From an uncultured Bacilli bacterium (lineage in GTDB: Bacteria > Bacillota_I > Bacilli_A > RF39 > UBA660), in assembly GCA_944332505.1 (NCBI GenBank), contig CALVKC010000004.1:1-64000 (forward strand): a stretch of DNA of 64,000 bases, written 5' to 3'. The notes beneath the pieces are model-generated. The model saw only the letters and a list, made by a program, of their open reading frames with translations, ran no database searches and was not told the origin of the DNA. This document shows, piece by piece, positions 59,418 through 64,000 of this stretch. How positions within the stretch are numbered: the stretch's first letter is position 1; every line of letters starts with the position of its first letter. The position numbers and the translations under genes are program-made.

Positions 59418-60047
59418 ATGAAAGTTATTATTACAGAATCACAAATGCATATGATAATCGAAAGTTCATATAAAAAAGAAAATGTTAATTTAGATGTTAA
59501 GTTAATCGATGGCGGTAGAACTGCTAAGAAAATTAGTATCGATGATTTTAAGAAAAAGATGAATAATATTTGGGATAAATATCTAAATAATGAAAGCGGT
59601 TCTGGTAAGTTTTCAGTTGATGGCTTCATTTACAGATTTTGTCGTAAATACAAAGAAAAAGAATATAAAGAGTTAAATAAAGTACATAAAGATTTATCAA
59701 AAATATCGTTTTCAGATGAAAATCTAGGAAGTATAGGTGATATTAAAACGAGTGGTGGTTTAACTTATGTTACTTGTTATGGTGGCGGAGATTGGGAAAA
59801 ACCTATTTTATTTTACATATATTGGGATGGAAATAATTTTCGTGCCTACATACCAACATATGGTAATTCCTTTAATAGAAAAACTATGATGCCACTTGGT
59901 AATAATAACGAAGAAGATATTAGTTTCTTACGTAGTCAAGGGTTTGATGGTAATGATGATGAATTATTGGATATTATTAATAAGAATATTAAATATGATG
60001 AAAAGTCTTGTTTTAAAGATTTTAAATCTAGAGTTAAAGTAAAATAA
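59418..60047 (+). CDS. Hypothetical protein with capsid-targeting-like N-terminus
   Basis: 209 aa. Leader MKVIITESQMHMIIESSYKK, then an unassigned domain with GGLTYVTCYGGGDWEKPILF and YIYWDGNNFRAYIPTYGNSF. Followed 20 bp later by the gene at 60068 with a related leader. Confidence 0.6.
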   Translation: MKVIITESQMHMIIESSYKKENVNLDVKLIDGGRTAKKISIDDFKKKMNNIWDKYLNNESGSGKFSVDGFIYRFCRKYKEKEYKELNKVHKDLSKISFSDENLGSIGDIKTSGGLTYVTCYGGGDWEKPILFYIYWDGNNFRAYIPTYGNSFNRKTMMPLGNNNEEDISFLRSQGFDGNDDELLDIINKNIKYDEKSCFKDFKSRVKVK

Positions 60048-60067
60048 ATAGAGATAATATATTTATA

Positions 60068-61468
60068 ATGAATACTTTATATAATATTATATTAGAGGAA
60101 ATTAACAATCTTATACTCGAAAATAGAGAATCTAAAAATATAAACCTAGCTAGAAAATATCTTAAATTTAATGGATATGATGATATAAATGCACAAAATA
60201 TATTGGATAATATCAGAACTGACATTCCTAACTCTAGATTAGGACAATGCAAATTCCTTAAAGGGGTTGTCAGACTTTACTTAAATGGTGAGTTAAATGA
60301 TGGCAGTGCAATACACTCATTAAATAAAGTATTGACTTATATTGCATCCGAAGCACATATTAATGAATATGACAATGACTTAAATGGCATGACATTAAAT
60401 GACATTATCAATAGATTTAGTGCATCCATTAAACAAGATAGCGAACTGTCTAGGCAAAATAGTTATAACAAACAACATATACAGAATACAGAGTATAAGA
60501 TAGTTAAAATACCAGATTTCAATACCGCTTCTCAATATGGCGAATATACTGATTGGTGTGTTACACATAACAGTGACATGTATGACTCATATACTAATAA
60601 TGGTATAGGGTTATTTTATTTCTGTTTAAAAAACGGTTTTGAAAACATACCTAAAGAAAAAGGTGAAAACGCTCCATTGGATGAATATGGGTTAAGTATG
60701 ATAGCGGTATCAGTTGATGAAGATGGTGAACCTAATACTATAACATGCCGTTGGAATCATGATATGGACGGTAACGACCATATAATGACAAAGGATGAGT
60801 TAGAGGATTTATTAGGTGTTAATTTTTATGAGGTATTTAAACCATATACCGAAGACGAGTTGATGGCAAAAGGAAAAATATCACGTAAGCTAGCAGTTAA
60901 AATGTTATCCCAAGGTGTAAAGCCACAAGAAATATTTGACAATATAGGTAATACTAGTGATGGGTTTACTGTTGTTGAATTAAATAACAGATATTCATTT
61001 ATAGACTCTAATAATAGATTAATAGGTAATGGTAAACGATGGTTTGACTATGCTACTGATTTTGATAATGGATTTGCTAGAATTATTTTAAATAATAAAT
61101 GGTCATATCTTAATACTAATGGTGAATTAATATATAATGGAAAATTATGGTTTTTGTATGCATATGAGTTTGTTAATGGGTTTGCTAAAGTTATGCTAGA
61201 TAAAAGTAAATGGTCATTTATAGATACCAATGGTAAATTAATCGGTGATGGCAACTTATGGTTTAATGGAGAGTATGATTTTAACAATGGTTTTGCTAAA
61301 GTTATATTAAATGCTAAATTATATATAATAGACGTAAATGGTAACTTCTATGATTATGAAACCAAACAGCCTATGCCTAACCCAATGAATAATACAAATG
61401 AAAATAATATTAGATTTAAAGAAATAATCATTGAAACATTAAATGCTTATTTAAAGCATAATATTTAA
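60068..61468 (+). CDS. WG-repeat-like protein with capsid-targeting-like N-terminus
   Basis: 466 aa. Leader MNTLYNIILEEINNLILENR. Middle domain: QYGEYTDWCVTHNSDMYDSY ... GLFYFCLKNGFENIP ... APLDEYGLSMIAVSVDEDGE, a block I recognise from gut-phage proteins. C-terminal third: four repeats of '(RY/KW)SFIDxNGxLIGxGxxWFxxxxxFxNGFAKV' resembling WG repeats. Such repeats form beta-propeller-like structures. Function unknown. Confidence 0.7.
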   Translation: MNTLYNIILEEINNLILENRESKNINLARKYLKFNGYDDINAQNILDNIRTDIPNSRLGQCKFLKGVVRLYLNGELNDGSAIHSLNKVLTYIASEAHINEYDNDLNGMTLNDIINRFSASIKQDSELSRQNSYNKQHIQNTEYKIVKIPDFNTASQYGEYTDWCVTHNSDMYDSYTNNGIGLFYFCLKNGFENIPKEKGENAPLDEYGLSMIAVSVDEDGEPNTITCRWNHDMDGNDHIMTKDELEDLLGVNFYEVFKPYTEDELMAKGKISRKLAVKMLSQGVKPQEIFDNIGNTSDGFTVVELNNRYSFIDSNNRLIGNGKRWFDYATDFDNGFARIILNNKWSYLNTNGELIYNGKLWFLYAYEFVNGFAKVMLDKSKWSFIDTNGKLIGDGNLWFNGEYDFNNGFAKVILNAKLYIIDVNGNFYDYETKQPMPNPMNNTNENNIRFKEIIIETLNAYLKHNI

Positions 61469-61492
61469 TACTAATAATTGGAAAAAAAATTG

Positions 61493-61536
61493 AATAATAA
61501 AGGTTACTAATTTATTAGTAACCTTTATTATTCAAA
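61493..61536. terminator. Bidirectional terminator
   Basis: AATAATAAAGGTTACTAAT / ATTAGTAACCTTTATTATT: long perfect palindrome between the convergent genes at 60068 (+) and 61542 (-). Confidence 0.8.
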
Positions 61537-61541
61537 TACGT

Positions 61542-61823
61542 TTATGTTAATTTACTTCGAATAAATAGCATAAATGTTTTATATGCCTCTAGATAATCAA
61601 TATAGTCTTGACTATGTATTTTAATATTATATGAAAATGGATGAAGATAATTAATGATACTAACACCTTTGTTTATAATATAATTATGGTATTGGTCAAA
61701 TGTGTTAATATGATAGTTTTTATGCATCAAATAAAGGAACTTATGTAATATATTATTTTGTTTTATAAAAAATTCTTTAATGAACCTCATGAATATTCTA
61801 TTTATTAATGTAACGTTATTCAT
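61542..61823 (-). CDS. Short distant member of the RFLKE family
   Basis: 93 aa: VTLINRIFMRFIKEFFIKQN carries the RFLKE-like N-terminus, and YHNYIINKGVSIINYLHPFS matches the 'NYLxYxFxNGxxPxxxxxxxF' block, but there is no EGYW. ATG overlaps the stop of 61820. A - strand outlier far from the main array. Confidence 0.6.
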   Translation of the reverse strand: MNNVTLINRIFMRFIKEFFIKQNNILHKFLYLMHKNYHINTFDQYHNYIINKGVSIINYLHPFSYNIKIHSQDYIDYLEAYKTFMLFIRSKLT

Positions 61824-62302
61824 ATTCTTTTTCCGTTTATATATTTAATAATATTACCATTAATGCTATACCAATTTTCATAACTTTTTCCATATATTTC
61901 AAATTGAGGGTATTTGTCTGGACTTTCTGTATAAAGTCTTCTTTTATGTTGGTCACATAATTCATCAGTTATAAAATCTGGTCTAATCTTGTCAGCATTA
62001 TTACTATATTCAATAGCAGCTTGGAGTAGTCCATCTGCGCCAATACCATAATCTGATGTTCTATAATTTTTATATGCTCTTAGGCAAAAAAAATATAGTT
62101 TTAACCATTCCTTATGTTTTTGATACATTAATGTACATGGATGGTTTTGCCAAGCTTTATTACCTTCAATAGCATTAATAATTTGTTGGCATTCTATCAT
62201 CTGTTTATTATAACGCCTATAATCATTATACATTGTTTTGGCAACATCAATAGGCTTTTTATGACATATAAAAACTTGCATAGGATTAGATATATAATTC
62301 AA
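61820..62302 (-). CDS. Endonuclease V-like (pyrimidine-dimer glycosylase family) protein
   Basis: 160 aa. YNDYRRYNKQMIECQQIINA, then WQNHPCTLMYQKHKEWLKLY, then FFCLRAYKNYR: the order R-R--K---E--Q and NHP---Y--H--WL--Y is that of the T4 DenV/Pyr_excise family in phages. The catalytic N-terminal Thr of DenV is not present at residue 2, so activity may differ or be lost. Confidence 0.55.
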   Translation of the reverse strand: MNYISNPMQVFICHKKPIDVAKTMYNDYRRYNKQMIECQQIINAIEGNKAWQNHPCTLMYQKHKEWLKLYFFCLRAYKNYRTSDYGIGADGLLQAAIEYSNNADKIRPDFITDELCDQHKRRLYTESPDKYPQFEIYGKSYENWYSINGNIIKYINGKRI

Positions 62303-62348
62303 TTTTTTATATTTTTGAATAATTTTTTATTTAACTGTTGACATCCCA
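62303..62348 (+). mobile_element. 46-bp repeat ending GTTGACATCCCA, copy 2
   Basis: Same 46 bp as 57554-57599, again lying across the 3' end of a - strand gene. It supplies the stop codon of the gene at 62327. Confidence 0.55.
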
Positions 62349-62512
62349 TCTTTAACTTCTTGTGAAGATAGAAATGATGCATTAAAATTACTTTTTATGG
62401 TGTATCTATTTCCTTTATACAATTGAAAGAAATCATAATTACTAGATTGAAATAGACCATCACCAACATACTCAATGTTTGCTACTTTTTTAAATTCATT
62501 TTTATTTACCAT
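62327..62512 (-). pseudogene. Truncated hypothetical gene
   Basis: 61-aa frame: MVNKNEFKKVANIEYVGDGL ... SSQEVKDGMSTVK. Its last residues (MSTVK) come from the 46-bp repeat, so the original C-terminus is lost. Promoter -7 complement 62555-62562. Confidence 0.5.
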
Positions 62513-62649
62513 TTCGAGTACTAAATTAAAATTATTAATATGTTAATTACAGTGCAAAGATAATAGTTTTTTTGTTTAAAACCAAATAAATTAATATTTA
62601 TTAAATAAATAATAAATTGATATTATTGTAATTAAAATAGAATAATAAT

Positions 62650-63531
62650 ATGATAACCTATTTCTTGACAGAAAATGAAGTAAAATTTAAACCGACCATT
62701 GAATGGATGAAAAAATGGTATGATAAATTAAATGCTGAGTTATTTAATGGTAAATTACAGCAATGTAATTTTAATATATTTACAAACGGAAGTGGTAGTA
62801 ATGGTAATACTTTAGGATTTTTCATATTAGATGGACGTAATTTAAAGGCAAGTAGAAGTACTGGTAGATTATATTATATTGATGAATATGACAATAAAAT
62901 ACCAATTACATATAACAATTTTACTACTTATTGTGTACCTACAATAAAATTAAATGGTAATTATAGTGGAACTGAATCGGCATGGATAAATACATTAGTA
63001 CACGAAATGTGCCACTATTATACATATATGAATGGTTACGCACCAAAGCAAAGTCATGGTATTGAATTTAGACAAATTGCTGAATTAGTAAGCATTAGGT
63101 CTAATGGTAGAATATTGATTCAAAGATTGGCTAATGCTGAAGAAATGTCTGAATTTGAATTAGATGATTATGTTAAAGAGAAAAATAATTTAAGAAATGA
63201 ACGTAAAATATCCAAAATGCATTTCATCATTAATATTTTAAATAATTCTACTATTAGATTATCATCAACATCATCTGACAGTTTAATTAATGAAATTGTT
63301 AATGTTCATAGAATAAAAAAAGACAGCCGTTATATTGGTTTATGCTCAGATAATGATTTATGTCATAAATTATTCTCAAAAGGGTATAAAAAAAATATGC
63401 GCACCTATAGATATTGGGATATAACTAGCGATAAAGAATTATTATCTTTATTTATTAATTATAAGTGGAAAAATTTATTAGGTAATGATAATACACTAGA
63501 ATCTGCACTAGGTATGTTTAATTATTTATAA
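62650..63531 (+). CDS. SprT-like zinc metalloprotease, two-domain
   Basis: 293 aa. WMKKWYDKLNAELFNGKLQQ is the typical SprT start (N--LF-G-L), LVHEMCHYYTYMNGY gives HExxH, and HGIEFRQIAELVS the third His. About 110 extra residues follow. The N-terminal ITYFLTENE might be a degenerate leader. The second SprT-like protein in the window (see 50443). Confidence 0.75.
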   Translation: MITYFLTENEVKFKPTIEWMKKWYDKLNAELFNGKLQQCNFNIFTNGSGSNGNTLGFFILDGRNLKASRSTGRLYYIDEYDNKIPITYNNFTTYCVPTIKLNGNYSGTESAWINTLVHEMCHYYTYMNGYAPKQSHGIEFRQIAELVSIRSNGRILIQRLANAEEMSEFELDDYVKEKNNLRNERKISKMHFIINILNNSTIRLSSTSSDSLINEIVNVHRIKKDSRYIGLCSDNDLCHKLFSKGYKKNMRTYRYWDITSDKELLSLFINYKWKNLLGNDNTLESALGMFNYL

Positions 63532-63554
63532 TTTTTAATATAAAAAATGAAAAA

Positions 63555-63861
63555 CAAAGAATATTTTCTTTATTTATTAGATTTTTTATATATTTATTAT
63601 ATATATAATAATAGTTCTTTGAAGTATTGGTATATGGTTGTGTCATAAATTCTTTTTCATCCTTTGGCACGTAAAACCTAAAAAGGTCTTTAGCAAAAGA
63701 GAAGTAGATTTAACAATTTACTAATTGTTAAAAGCGAAAATCACCGCATTATAAGTAGCCCCAAATGTGTTTAATACGGATGGGATAGAGGGTGTAGTAG
63801 TTCACCCATTAATCATAACGATTAAGAATTAATTTCAATGATTTTCAATGAAATTAGGAAC
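63555..63861 (+). ncRNA. Repeated structured RNA element, copy 2
   Basis: Matches 22217-22500 in reverse orientation, including AGTTCTTTGA-GTATTGGTAT, GGCACGTAAAACCTAAAAAG, AAAGCGAAAATCACCGCATT and TAATCATAACGATTAAGAAT. Stems are kept where loops vary. Here an ORF starts right at its end, so the element may be a leader RNA. Confidence 0.55.
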
Positions 63862-64000
63862 TATGAGTAATACTAAAAGTAAACCTAATCTTGAAGAACC
63901 CAAGTCAAACAATATACAAGATTCATTATTAAACCAATTCGAGGTTATTAATGATGGAAATGGATACAATATATATGATAAAAAAATTAAACATAAGAGA
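63862..64000 (+). CDS. 5' end of a gene running off the window
   Basis: Starts ATG in AACTATGAG at the end of the RNA element and stays open to the window edge: MSNTKSKPNLEEPKSNNIQD .... Hydrophilic, low-complexity start; no family can be told from 46 residues. Confidence 0.5.

Overview
The window is very AT-rich, tightly packed accessory DNA, most likely from a large phage (or phage-plasmid) of a Bacteroidota host. The host call rests on promoters: dozens of sites match the Bacteroidota consensus TTTG-N19/20-TAnnTTTG, and almost no gene has a Shine-Dalgarno site. The phage call rests on gene content: an RNA ligase relic, a Ham1-type pyrophosphatase, SPFH proteins, a tRNA cluster, an HNH endonuclease, very many small proteins of unknown function, and proteins with capsid-targeting-like N-termini. 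No capsid, tail, polymerase or terminase gene lies inside the window.

Layout. (1) 0-12.2 kb, + strand: an array of a paralogous ~170-aa family (N-terminal RFLKE-like motif, C-terminal FxWxxTxEGxxYW motif) with about a dozen full copies and several broken ones, interrupted by decayed TnpB elements and by a split RNA ligase gene; a radical SAM enzyme, an HExxH protein and an SPFH protein lie among them. (2) 12.3-14.6 kb, + strand: unknown and membrane proteins. (3) 14.8-51.6 kb, almost all - strand: about 60 small genes, most with their own promoter. The gaps between them repeatedly hold an opposite-strand promoter with a short conserved leader and a terminator hairpin (about 16 copies), a second small-RNA family with an invariant loop, and a 20-bp palindrome. 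A tRNA region (22-24, 31, 33 kb) has ordinary Pro, Met, Phe and Leu tRNAs plus five Tyr-like genes with a 33-nt hairpin in the D-loop. (4) 51.5-52.3 kb: two exact copies of the canonical ParB site parS. (5) 53.2-59.1 kb, - strand: a nucleotide-metabolism operon (HisG-like, truncated dNMP kinase, Ham1, PurC-like) split by an intact IS607-family element (serine recombinase plus TnpB). (6) 59.2-63.5 kb: proteins with capsid-targeting-like N-termini, a WG-repeat-like protein, an endonuclease V-like protein and a SprT-like protein. (7) 63.55 kb to the end: a second copy of a structured RNA element seen at 22.2-22.5 kb, followed by a gene that runs off the window.

The most unusual features are the D-loop-insert Tyr-like tRNAs, the two arrays of small RNA units, the orphan omega-RNA-like copies (one with its own promoter), two ~400-600-nt transcription units carrying a D-armless tRNA-like domain, the twin parS sites and the HisG/PurC/Ham1/kinase operon. 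All coordinates and motifs were read by eye; functional names rest on motif recognition, not on database searches.
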